This document shows positions 1 to 7,023 of a stretch of DNA of 39,904 nucleotides, piece after piece. Both the position numbers and the translations under genes were made by a program. Source of the DNA: Nitrospirota bacterium (GTDB lineage: Bacteria > Nitrospirota > Thermodesulfovibrionia > Thermodesulfovibrionales > SM23-35). The stretch is from assembly GCA_040754395.1 (NCBI GenBank), contig JBFMCL010000025.1:1-39904 (forward strand), read 5' to 3'. The notes below the pieces were generated by a model that had not been told where the DNA came from, did no database searches, and saw only the letters and a list, made by a program, of their open reading frames with translations. Each line of letters starts with the position of its first letter. Position 1 is the stretch's first letter.

Positions 1-39
1 CTTTGTACCACTCTTTTGAATACTCTCTACTTGTTCCAT
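1..39 (-). CDS. 5' end of an unidentified ORF, possibly a transposase (runs off left edge)
   Basis: Only the first 13 codons are in the window, beginning MEQVESIQKSGTK on the minus strand. An ATG at 37-39 is preceded, eight bases upstream, by GGAG within a longer AAAGGAG, which is a credible ribosome binding site. The start sits just inside a short inverted repeat (43-51 with 70-78), an arrangement typical of the first gene of an insertion sequence. The protein is too short to place in a family, so the transposase idea is inference from context. Confidence 0.35.
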   Translation of the reverse strand, partial: MEQVESIQKSGTK

Positions 40-42
40 CGA

Positions 43-83
43 TGACACTCCTTTCGTCTAACCCAATTTGGAGTGTCACCCTA
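43..83. mobile_element. Candidate insertion-sequence end
   Basis: TGACACTCC at 43-51 is the exact reverse complement of GGAGTGTCA at 70-78, and a small ORF with a good ribosome binding site starts just inside and reads away to the left. The next gene on the right is a glycosyltransferase remnant lacking its 5' part, which fits an insertion or deletion event here. The other end of the element is outside the window, so its family and exact boundary cannot be read. Confidence 0.3.
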
Positions 84-185
84 TTTCCCTAATTCCTTGG
101 TATCATAAACTGGTCGTTAGGACAATCGTATTCATGAAAACCCTTGAGAATAATGCCCTGATGAGAATTTACAGAAAAGACTTGA

Positions 186-863
186 CAGTGCCGGCTCCCT
201 AGAGCAAAACTAATAGAACGTGTCAACAAATATCCTTCGAATATCAACAATATAGATTTTAGAATTGCTGTTGGCACTCTACCCAAATATCTGCGCCCTA
301 CAATAAACTATTTCCCTCAACGAAAAGCATATCTTATTCCTGACACTAAAATGGTGCAAATGTGGGAAAAAAGATATCTACATTTGGGAGAAGGACTAAA
401 GATAGGCATTTCCTGGCGAGGAGGAAGTAACCGCAAGCGTTCTGTCGAAATTGGACATTGGAGAAACTTATTTTCAGTCCCCCGAATAAAATTTATTAAC
501 CTCCAATATGGAGATTGTACTGATGAAATATTTATGATACATGATCAATTTGATCGAACCATATATGACTGGGAAGACTCAGACCCGCTCAAGGACCTGG
601 ACAATTTTGCTGCGCAAATTGCTGCACTTGACTTAGTCATTTCAATTGATAATGCAACCGTCCATATGGCAGGCGCTTTAGGGACGCCTGTTTGGACGTT
701 GCTGAGTTATTCTTCAGATTGGCGCTGGATGCTAGATCGTGAAGACAGTCCATGGTACCCCAGCATGAGGTTATTCCGTCAACCTGCACCGGGCGACTGG
801 GAATCGGCCATGACTAATATAAAATTTGAACTGCTGAATTTATCAACAAAATTTGACAACTGA
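186..863 (+). pseudogene. Truncated TPR-glycosyltransferase (GT9-like C-terminal domain only)
   Basis: The reading frame is open from 186, just after an in-frame TGA at 183-185, to the stop at 861-863; two more in-frame stops lie at 159-164. The translated product aligns with the C-terminal glycosyltransferase domain of the proteins at 30556-33006 and 36353-38152. Shared blocks are GTLPKYLRP, GLKIGISWRGGS, INLQYGDC, DLDNFAAQIAALDLVIS and DNATVHMAGALG. Homology stops near position 200, so all TPRs and the first half of the sugar-nucleotide-binding domain are missing. The first in-frame ATG (351) would give only 170 residues and has no good ribosome binding site. I read it as a decayed or rearranged remnant, probably linked to the mobile-element end upstream. 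An alternative is a recently recombined donor cassette. Confidence 0.7.
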
Positions 864-898
864 TCTCTTTTATGGCACTCTGTTGTGCATCAATAGTT

Positions 899-1552
899 TT
901 ATTCATTTATCACGAACGAATTGCTTTCTAACCACCTTTTGCCGCTCCATGGCGGAAATGCATTGCTATTTCTCCATCCGGTTGAGCATATTAAATAAAT
1001 AATTACCTTTGGATATTCAGTCGCGATGCTGTCAACCATACCTTTCCACCAGAGAGGATGACGGACCGTGATATGTGCGTTTTCTCCATTAGGCAGTTTG
1101 GCTGCCGCTGGATAACATGCGACATTAATAATAATAAGCTTAGTCGCGTAAGAGAACATATCCCGAAGAACGGAGGGCACATCTGAAATGAATATGTGTT
1201 CAAGCACATCAAATGAAACGACACAATCAACAGGTTGTCTTTCATCCAGATTTCTCGCTGGTTCGTATCTATATGCATTCTCTAATTTGAAATACTCTAT
1301 GGCTGAATGACCGGTCGCGTCGTCAAAACCATAACATCGCCAGTCGGAACCTCCACATCCATAATCCAGCACTGTGGAAATACCATGCTCATGAAAGATC
1401 GGCCGTAAATGCACCCTATAGGCCCGGAGCTCAAAATCGCTAAAGGCGTTATCCACTTTTGTCTTATCAGTGCGTTCATAACCTTCCTGAACCATTTGTT
1501 CATACAATTGTATTAGTTCTTGTCCCTTTTTACTGGATATTGGAGTACGCAT
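899..1552 (-). CDS. Class I SAM-dependent methyltransferase
   Basis: A 217-residue protein with the Rossmann methyltransferase signature: motif I (VLDYGCGGSDW, residues 61-71) binds S-adenosylmethionine, and VVSFDVLEHI (111-120) is the usual motif after strand 4 of this superfamily. The substrate cannot be read from the sequence; among TPR-glycosyltransferase genes a sugar, glycan or protein acceptor is plausible. The gene lies convergent to the glycosyltransferase remnant (35-base gap). Its ATG at 1550-1552 has no clear ribosome binding site, and a MITE-like repeat begins only about 11 bases upstream. The native 5' region therefore seems to have been displaced, and the gene may be poorly expressed or driven from the repeat. 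Confidence 0.8.
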   Translation of the reverse strand: MRTPISSKKGQELIQLYEQMVQEGYERTDKTKVDNAFSDFELRAYRVHLRPIFHEHGISTVLDYGCGGSDWRCYGFDDATGHSAIEYFKLENAYRYEPARNLDERQPVDCVVSFDVLEHIFISDVPSVLRDMFSYATKLIIINVACYPAAAKLPNGENAHITVRHPLWWKGMVDSIATEYPKVIIYLICSTGWRNSNAFPPWSGKRWLESNSFVINE

Positions 1553-1862
1553 TAGTGTTTACCCCAGATCCAGTGATAAATACCCCAAACGTTTGGTAAA
1601 CAGGTCATCGCGAGGCCCGAAAGCATTCGGGACGTGGTAATCTCACAAGAGAAGACAAGATTGCAAAGCCTGTTCCAAACGGAGTGAGGTGTACTCATCT
1701 CTAAGTCATCCATTACTATTGCAATGCTGAAATTATTATTTTTCATAAGAGACTGTGCTGTTCCCATTATTACAGCTCTGAACTCTATTTTTTCTAAAAC
1801 CGGTTATGGATTCCAAGTCAGGGAGCTCTCATAATAAAATTGCAGATATCGGTAAGAATTAT
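1553..1862. other. Intergenic region with repeat copy A
   Basis: About 310 bases between the methyltransferase start and the stop of the next TPR-glycosyltransferase. The left third is repeat copy A (1564-1670). The rest is AT-rich; a short minus-strand ORF (1552-1767) overlaps the repeat and resembles nothing known. I see no convincing promoter or terminator. Confidence 0.6.
1564..1670 (+). repeat. MITE-like intergenic repeat, copy A
   Basis: It begins CCAGATCCAGTGATAAATA and continues with TTTGGTAAACAGGTCATCGCGAG, split here as TTTGGTAAACAGG then TCATCGCGAG, followed by GGTAATCTCA and AGACAAGATTGC. The same order of blocks occurs at 3757-3885 and, inverted, at 33532-33667. This copy lacks the right-hand terminal block (CTGGATTTGGG), so it is truncated or diverged at that end. 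Its left end lies 11 bases from the methyltransferase start codon. Confidence 0.75.
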
Positions 1863-3629
1863 TCATTTTCTTCCTAATAATTGTAACAGCTCACCTCTCA
1901 CACTGACTATCACTGATTCCCAGTCTCCATCTGAAGGCTGGCGAAATAACCTCATGCTGGGGTACCATGGACTGTCTTCACGATCTAGCATCCAGCGCCA
2001 AGGTGAAACAAAAGGTAACAATGTCCAAACCGGTTTTCCGAGAGCTCCCGCCAAGTGTGCCACTGAGGTATCTACGGAAATAACCAGGTCGAGATTTTGA
2101 ATTAACGCTGCGGTATCCGTGAAGTCATGAATTTCTTCAGTGAGATCAATAAATTGCATCCCCTCTGGGAAGTTCTTTGCCTGTTCTGCAACTCTTCCCT
2201 TCTGCAAACTAAAAAAGATAGCATTACTGCTATTTTTCCCCAGCAGTGAAAATGTCTCGAAATCACAAGATCTATCCCCACCACCTGCAGCCCAGACTAA
2301 TCCCACTTTGAATTTGTCTTTATGATGCTGTATTTTCTTTTCCCATTCCTCAATTAATTGGGGATTGACAGGAATATATGGTATTTTTAAAGGAATATTA
2401 TCGAGCGAAACATCAAACACAAAAGGAAGATCCAAGAGAAAACAATGAACATCAAAATCAGAGGGTTCTTGGCCGAATTCTACAATCTGAGAGATGCCTT
2501 CAACAGCTTGTAATAAAGACACTAATTCTTTGTGGGTCTGAAAAATTACCTTTGCACAGCGCCGCGCAACTAAAGGCGCGTAACGGATAAATTGAATAGT
2601 ATCTCCAAATCCTGAGGAAGGTTTTGGCACGTCGCGCACCAGAATAACACGTTCGGATATATCAAACCCTGTCCAGAGCGGCTTAGGACAATTCTTTAAA
2701 TAGTCGCTATTATTTCCAAATTTCCAATGCCATTGGAACTCCTTCCAGCCACGGTTTAAATCACCAAGAGAAAAAAGGCAAAATGCCCAATTGAAATGTG
2801 CCCTGGGATTTTCGCTTTCAAGCTCTATGGCTTTTTGATAGGAGACTGATGCTTCATGGTATCTTCCTTTCTTAAACAATGCATCTCCCAGATAATAATG
2901 CGCTTTGAAAATATTCCCTTTGCTTTGTAACGCCATCTGCAAATATTTTATGGCCTCATCAAACTTCCCTTTCTGGTGGAAAGCAACTCCGAGATTTGTT
3001 AATGCTTCGGCATAATCGGGATTTAATTGTACCGCTTTTTGATAATGAGTAATGGCCTCATCCAGCTGGTGTTGGTATGTCAGAATAAGACCAAGATTAT
3101 TGTATATCTCAGCATAATCAGGGTTATACTTCAAAGCTTTTCGATAATAATACATAGCCAGATCAAGTTGTCCCTTTTCCTTGAAAATGTTCCCCAGGGA
3201 ACAATGTATTTCGGCTGAATCCGGAATGTACTGAATAGCTTTTTTGTAATGAGTGATAGCTTCGTCAAACTGTCGCTTGTCCCGGAAGATATCTCCCAGA
3301 TTTTCATATGCCTCGGCAATATCAGGATCGATCCCAACAGCTTTTTGATAATACTCTACCGCTTCATCAACCAGTCCTCTTTTCTGAAATATCGCTCCTA
3401 ACGCAAGGTATGCATCAGCATTTTTTGCATTGCATTGAAGCGCCCTTGTGAGATTCTGTATCGCCAGATCATATTCTTCATGTTGCGCATAGATAACTCC
3501 AAGCAGGTATAACATCGCTTCATTGTCGGGGTGTTTTTTCAAGATTTCCATGCAGGTATCTTTCGCCTGCTGAAAGTCACCGGTTTGATAATGCTGAAAT
3601 GCTAAATGAATTGACTCATTGATATTCAT
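1863..3629 (-). CDS. TPR protein with C-terminal GT9-like glycosyltransferase domain
   Basis: A 588-residue protein. Residues about 1-310 hold roughly nine tetratricopeptide repeats of the usual 34-residue period (for example AYENLGDIF, EIYNNLGLIL, EALTNLGVAF). They end in the family-typical GDLNRGWKEFQWHWK block. The second half is a glycosyltransferase-B-like domain: a [19 protein letters not shown] segment, then VGLVWAAGGG, then the sugar-nucleotide-site block [19 protein letters not shown]. It closes with the [18 protein letters not shown] tail shared by its paralogues. The C-terminal domain resembles heptosyltransferase-type GT9 enzymes; donor and acceptor are unknown. No signal peptide or membrane segment is seen, so it is probably cytoplasmic. 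It lies 345 bases downstream of a co-directional paralogue (3975-5642). Confidence 0.88.
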   Translation of the reverse strand: MNINESIHLAFQHYQTGDFQQAKDTCMEILKKHPDNEAMLYLLGVIYAQHEEYDLAIQNLTRALQCNAKNADAYLALGAIFQKRGLVDEAVEYYQKAVGIDPDIAEAYENLGDIFRDKRQFDEAITHYKKAIQYIPDSAEIHCSLGNIFKEKGQLDLAMYYYRKALKYNPDYAEIYNNLGLILTYQHQLDEAITHYQKAVQLNPDYAEALTNLGVAFHQKGKFDEAIKYLQMALQSKGNIFKAHYYLGDALFKKGRYHEASVSYQKAIELESENPRAHFNWAFCLFSLGDLNRGWKEFQWHWKFGNNSDYLKNCPKPLWTGFDISERVILVRDVPKPSSGFGDTIQFIRYAPLVARRCAKVIFQTHKELVSLLQAVEGISQIVEFGQEPSDFDVHCFLLDLPFVFDVSLDNIPLKIPYIPVNPQLIEEWEKKIQHHKDKFKVGLVWAAGGGDRSCDFETFSLLGKNSSNAIFFSLQKGRVAEQAKNFPEGMQFIDLTEEIHDFTDTAALIQNLDLVISVDTSVAHLAGALGKPVWTLLPFVSPWRWMLDREDSPWYPSMRLFRQPSDGDWESVIVSVRGELLQLLGRK

Positions 3630-3974
3630 TGTTTAAGAAGACAGATATATAATTTTGTTCATATTCAGTGTGATCTCAAGAATATCACCATGTATGTTGT
3701 GCCTTTCCCGCCTTTTGATAGTATATATTTTTCCTCTCTGAAAATACATCTTAACCACAGATCCAACGATAAATACTCAAACGTGTGGTAAACAGGTCAT
3801 TACAAGCACCTGAAAGGTGCGTAGCAATCTCAAATGATAAGACGAGATTGCTTTGCCTTCGGCTCGCAATGACTGGATTTGGGTTATAGTTTAAATGTTA
3901 CCGGACTATCTGCTTATCCAATAAAAAGTGTCTGTCATTTTTCTCGGATTATTAAGCCTATAAGGCCACTTTCG
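3630..3974. other. Intergenic region with repeat copy B
   Basis: A 345-base gap between two co-directional TPR-glycosyltransferase genes. It contains the most complete plus-orientation copy of the MITE-like repeat (3757-3885). The remainder is AT-rich, with no recognisable gene. Any promoter for the gene at 1863-3629 would have to lie in 3630-3756, but I could not pick a convincing one. Confidence 0.6.
3757..3885 (+). repeat. MITE-like intergenic repeat, copy B
   Basis: This roughly 130-base copy runs from CAGATCCAACGATAAATAC to ACTGGATTTGGGTTA. Internal blocks are GTGTGGTAAACAGGTCATT, CACCTGAAAGGTGCGTAGC (itself a small hairpin, CACCT/AGGTG) and GCAATCTC...GACGAGATTGC, which can pair as a longer stem. 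The same blocks are found in copies A and C. The ends form an imperfect terminal inverted repeat (ATCCA.CGATA against TGGAT). No coding capacity is visible, consistent with a non-autonomous element. Confidence 0.78.
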
Positions 3975-5642
3975 TTATACATTTAGCAATTTACGCAGTT
4001 CGTCCCTCACTTTGATTATCACTGATTCCCAATCTCCTGGTGAAGGCTGGCGAAATAACCTCATAGTGGGATACCATGGACTGTCTTCACGATCCAGCAT
4101 CCATCTCCAGCATGAAGCAAACGGCAATAATGTCCAAACCGGTTTACCAAGTGCGCCCGCTAAGTGCGCAACTGAAGTATCTACGGAAATGACCAGGTCG
4201 AGATTTTCTATAAGTGCTGCCGTATCTGCGAAGTCATGAATATCATCAGTCAGGTCTATAATATTCATTCCCTGGGGAGAAGTCTTCGCCTGCTTTGCGG
4301 AATCTCCTTTTTGCAGACTGAAAAAAGTAATATGATTACTAAACCCTAGTGGGGAATAGGTAACGAGACTGCAACATTTTCCAAACTCACCCACATGACC
4401 TTGTCCCCAAACTAATCCGATTTTAAAACTCGGTTGATAATAAATTATTTTCTCTCCCCATTCCTTTATTAATTGAGGAGCGACATGAATATATGGTATT
4501 TTTGAAGGAATATTATCGAGCGAGCAGTGAAATAAAAAAGGTAAGTCTAGGATGAAACAGTGAACATCAAAAGCACATGCTTTTTCACCGAATTCCATAA
4601 TCTTTGATATCCCTTGAACATTTCTCAAGAGGGGTATCAATTCCTTTTTGCACTCAAAAATTACTTTTGCACACTGCTCGGCCATTGAAGAAACATAACG
4701 GATGAATTGAATAGTATCTCCGAACCCAATTGATCCCTCTGCTCCATCATGCAATAAAACAGTGCATCCTGAAATATCAAATCCAGTCCAGCGCGGCTTT
4801 TGAAGGCTCTTCTGAAAATTAATCCCCTCCCGGGTTTTCCAATGCCATTGAAATTCTTCCCACCCACGCTTTAAATCTCCTGATGCCATTAGAGAAAATG
4901 ACATATTACTGTGTGCCTCTGCATTGTTTTTGTCAAGTTCAACTGCTTTGTGGAAGAAGACCAAAGCCTCACTGTTTTTCCCTCTTTTTTGCGATGCAAG
5001 TCCCAAATTGATATAGGAAATCGCATTGTTTTGATTCGACTGCAATGCTTGCTGATAACAGTCAATTGCTTTTTCATAAAATCCTTGTGCGTCGAAAACA
5101 TTGCCGAGATTGTTATATACGTGTGATAGCCTTGGGTCAAGATGCAACGCTTTTTGATAATATTTCATAGCTTCATCTAATTGTCCTGTTTTGTGCAAGC
5201 AGACACCGATATTATCATACAAAGTCGCACAATGCGGTTTAAGCAACAATGCCTTTTTATAATAGGATATAGCATCTTCGAAGATATCATTGTTTTGATA
5301 ACATTCTCCCAGTTTTTCATATGCATCAGCAAATTCCGGATCAATCTCAAGAGTTGTTTGAAAGCACTGCACAGCGTTATTCAATAGCCCTTTATTTTGA
5401 TAAATCACCCCCAGCATAAAACATGCATAAGCATTATCAATGCTAAATGCAAGAGACTCTCTTAAATAAGGGATTGCTAAATCATATTTTCCCATTTCTG
5501 CATACACGATTCCAAGAAAATATGATACTTCTTTATTACTTGGTTGCTCTTTGAGGACTTTTGAAAATATAATTTCTGCGTCTGGTAGGTTTCCCGACTG
5601 ATAATGCTGGAGAGCCGCTTGAATGGCATTATCGATATCCAT
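3975..5642 (-). CDS. TPR protein with C-terminal GT9-like glycosyltransferase domain
   Basis: A 555-residue paralogue of the gene at 1863-3629. About seven to eight TPRs fill residues 1-270 (EVSYFLGIVYAEMGKYDLAI, AYEKLGECY, VYNNLGNVFDAQGFYEKAI), ending in GDLKRGWEEFQWHWK. The GT9-like half contains [46 protein letters not shown] and [19 protein letters not shown], then the [18 protein letters not shown] tail. The start codon has AAGGA about six bases upstream. The last 250 bases are clearly similar to its neighbour at the DNA level, indicating gene duplication or gene conversion. It is probably a cytoplasmic glycosyltransferase with unknown donor and acceptor. Confidence 0.88.
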   Translation of the reverse strand: MDIDNAIQAALQHYQSGNLPDAEIIFSKVLKEQPSNKEVSYFLGIVYAEMGKYDLAIPYLRESLAFSIDNAYACFMLGVIYQNKGLLNNAVQCFQTTLEIDPEFADAYEKLGECYQNNDIFEDAISYYKKALLLKPHCATLYDNIGVCLHKTGQLDEAMKYYQKALHLDPRLSHVYNNLGNVFDAQGFYEKAIDCYQQALQSNQNNAISYINLGLASQKRGKNSEALVFFHKAVELDKNNAEAHSNMSFSLMASGDLKRGWEEFQWHWKTREGINFQKSLQKPRWTGFDISGCTVLLHDGAEGSIGFGDTIQFIRYVSSMAEQCAKVIFECKKELIPLLRNVQGISKIMEFGEKACAFDVHCFILDLPFLFHCSLDNIPSKIPYIHVAPQLIKEWGEKIIYYQPSFKIGLVWGQGHVGEFGKCCSLVTYSPLGFSNHITFFSLQKGDSAKQAKTSPQGMNIIDLTDDIHDFADTAALIENLDLVISVDTSVAHLAGALGKPVWTLLPFASCWRWMLDREDSPWYPTMRLFRQPSPGDWESVIIKVRDELRKLLNV

Positions 5643-5851
5643 TTTTTGTCCTTAATAATCAATCGATATCATTTTGCGTATTCTATAATGTTGTTATTTT
5701 TTGAGGAAGAAACCTGATAGTGGTCATTTTCATACCTTTATCTGCTATGGCAAAATCAGTTAACAAATACTGCTTATTCTTATATGTGATGTTTCAGAGT
5801 AAACATTATAAAAATCATAACCTGATCCATTAATAAGACGAATTGTACTGG

Positions 5852-6091
5852 TTAAAGATGCCACAGCTTTGCAAAAAAGTCAGCTGTTGAAGGGTATCCT
5901 TTCTCTCGCAGCAGATCACAGATAGATTGTAAAAGCTTTTTGTAGGCCTTTTTTTGGGTTAACCTATGGTCATGCACTAGGTCCGCAATGTCGTCCATGC
6001 TATTGCCTGCATCAATATCGTTTCTTATATTATCCATAAGTTTTTTGATTGTAGTGACAACAGACATGTCCAAAGTCGGCAATTCCGCCAT
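5852..6091 (-). CDS. Small hypothetical protein
   Basis: A 79-residue protein, mostly helical in appearance (MSVVTTIKKLMDNIRNDID, KAYKKLLQSICDLLREKG), without signal peptide, membrane segment or metal motif. A strong ribosome binding site (GAGGAGG, seven to eight bases before the ATG) supports that it is translated. I do not recognise the family. It stands alone, with more than 200 bases to each neighbour. Confidence 0.6.
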   Translation of the reverse strand: MAELPTLDMSVVTTIKKLMDNIRNDIDAGNSMDDIADLVHDHRLTQKKAYKKLLQSICDLLREKGYPSTADFFAKLWHL

Positions 6092-6401
6092 CTCAACCTC
6101 CTCGTCATCGATGTAACTGTCTTTATGGAGAATGCAACTCCTTGAATATTATACCTTACATGTGATATCTTCGGCAGTCCGTCGACAAAAAAAGAATATA
6201 ATGCTTTTCTGCACTATCAATATCCAAATCAATTTGACACATGGTACCGTGCAGAGAAATATGTGCGACTGCCTGTTCGGGGGGGCACATAATTGTGACT
6301 TGTTGATTGAATTGGCGTATTGTTAAAATCAATTTCTCAATCACCCGAAGCTGTCGAAATGCGATATAATTATACGTACCTGCAGAAATGAGATTTAAAG
6401 G
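6092..6401. other. Intergenic region, no confident gene
   Basis: About 310 bases between divergently arranged genes. Two overlapping short ORFs (plus strand 6132-6326; minus strand 6156-6344 with a GTG start) lack ribosome binding sites and recognisable sequence. A TATAAT at 6365-6370 lies about 35 bases before the lipoprotein start, but its -35 partner is poor. Nothing else is seen. Confidence 0.5.
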
Positions 6402-6986
6402 ATGATGAAAAAATTTCCATTGTTATTGTTTGCAGCAAGTTGTCTGATGCTCACGGTATCCTGCGCTACTACATCCCTGACAGATGTATGGATAAATCAT
6501 GCATACGAGGAAGGTCCAATCAGCAATATCCTTATCGTTGGGGTCATTGAACCGCAGCGGCTCCGAAAGCAGTTTGAAGATGAAATGGTCCTGCAGTTGA
6601 AGGGAAACGTGACAAAAGGAGTTCCGAGTTATTCTGTTTTCCCTGACGAGACAATGCCCGAAAAGGAAGAAATAGCATCAAAAATCAAAGAGATGGGCAT
6701 GGATTCTGTGCTGATCGCAAGACTTGTCGATATCAGGGATCTTGATTTACATGAGACGTATCCCCCTTTTGTTTCCTACGGCGGATATTATGCGCTTTGT
6801 TGTCAGAATATCATTTCCTCAGGGTACCACGTACGATTTGAAACGAAAATCTTTGCAGCACAAAAAGATGAATTGATATGGTCTGCATCATCAGAAACCC
6901 TGCTTGAACGGGCTCCGGAAAATATTACTTCATCATTTATTACCGCAATACTCAAAGACCTCCGCATCAGAAATCTTATTCAGTAA
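6402..6986 (+). CDS. Predicted lipoprotein, DUF4136-like in appearance
   Basis: A 194-residue protein with a lipoprotein signal peptide: basic start MMKKF, hydrophobic stretch, lipobox LTVSC with the lipidated cysteine near residue 21. The mature part starts ATTSLTDVW and holds ILIVGVIEPQRLRKQFEDE, SKIKEMGMDSVLIARLVD and a Gly/Tyr segment (YGGYYALCC). This layout resembles small outer-membrane lipoproteins that bind or sense envelope components. Two ATGs (6402, 6405) follow AAAGG; the second has slightly better spacing. It is convergent with the end of the Wood-Ljungdahl block. The role is unknown. Confidence 0.72.
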   Translation: MMKKFPLLLFAASCLMLTVSCATTSLTDVWINHAYEEGPISNILIVGVIEPQRLRKQFEDEMVLQLKGNVTKGVPSYSVFPDETMPEKEEIASKIKEMGMDSVLIARLVDIRDLDLHETYPPFVSYGGYYALCCQNIISSGYHVRFETKIFAAQKDELIWSASSETLLERAPENITSSFITAILKDLRIRNLIQ

Positions 6987-7023
6987 AGACTCAGATCGTG
7001 TGGAGAACATCTCAGATGGATAA

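Noticed and set aside
89-286. Minus-strand 65-codon ORF at the left end
   Set aside because: It overlaps the glycosyltransferase remnant on the other strand and resembles nothing known.
6156-6344. Minus-strand 62-codon ORF with GTG start
   Set aside because: No ribosome binding site, no recognisable sequence, and an overlapping plus-strand ORF of equal length; chance is the simpler explanation.
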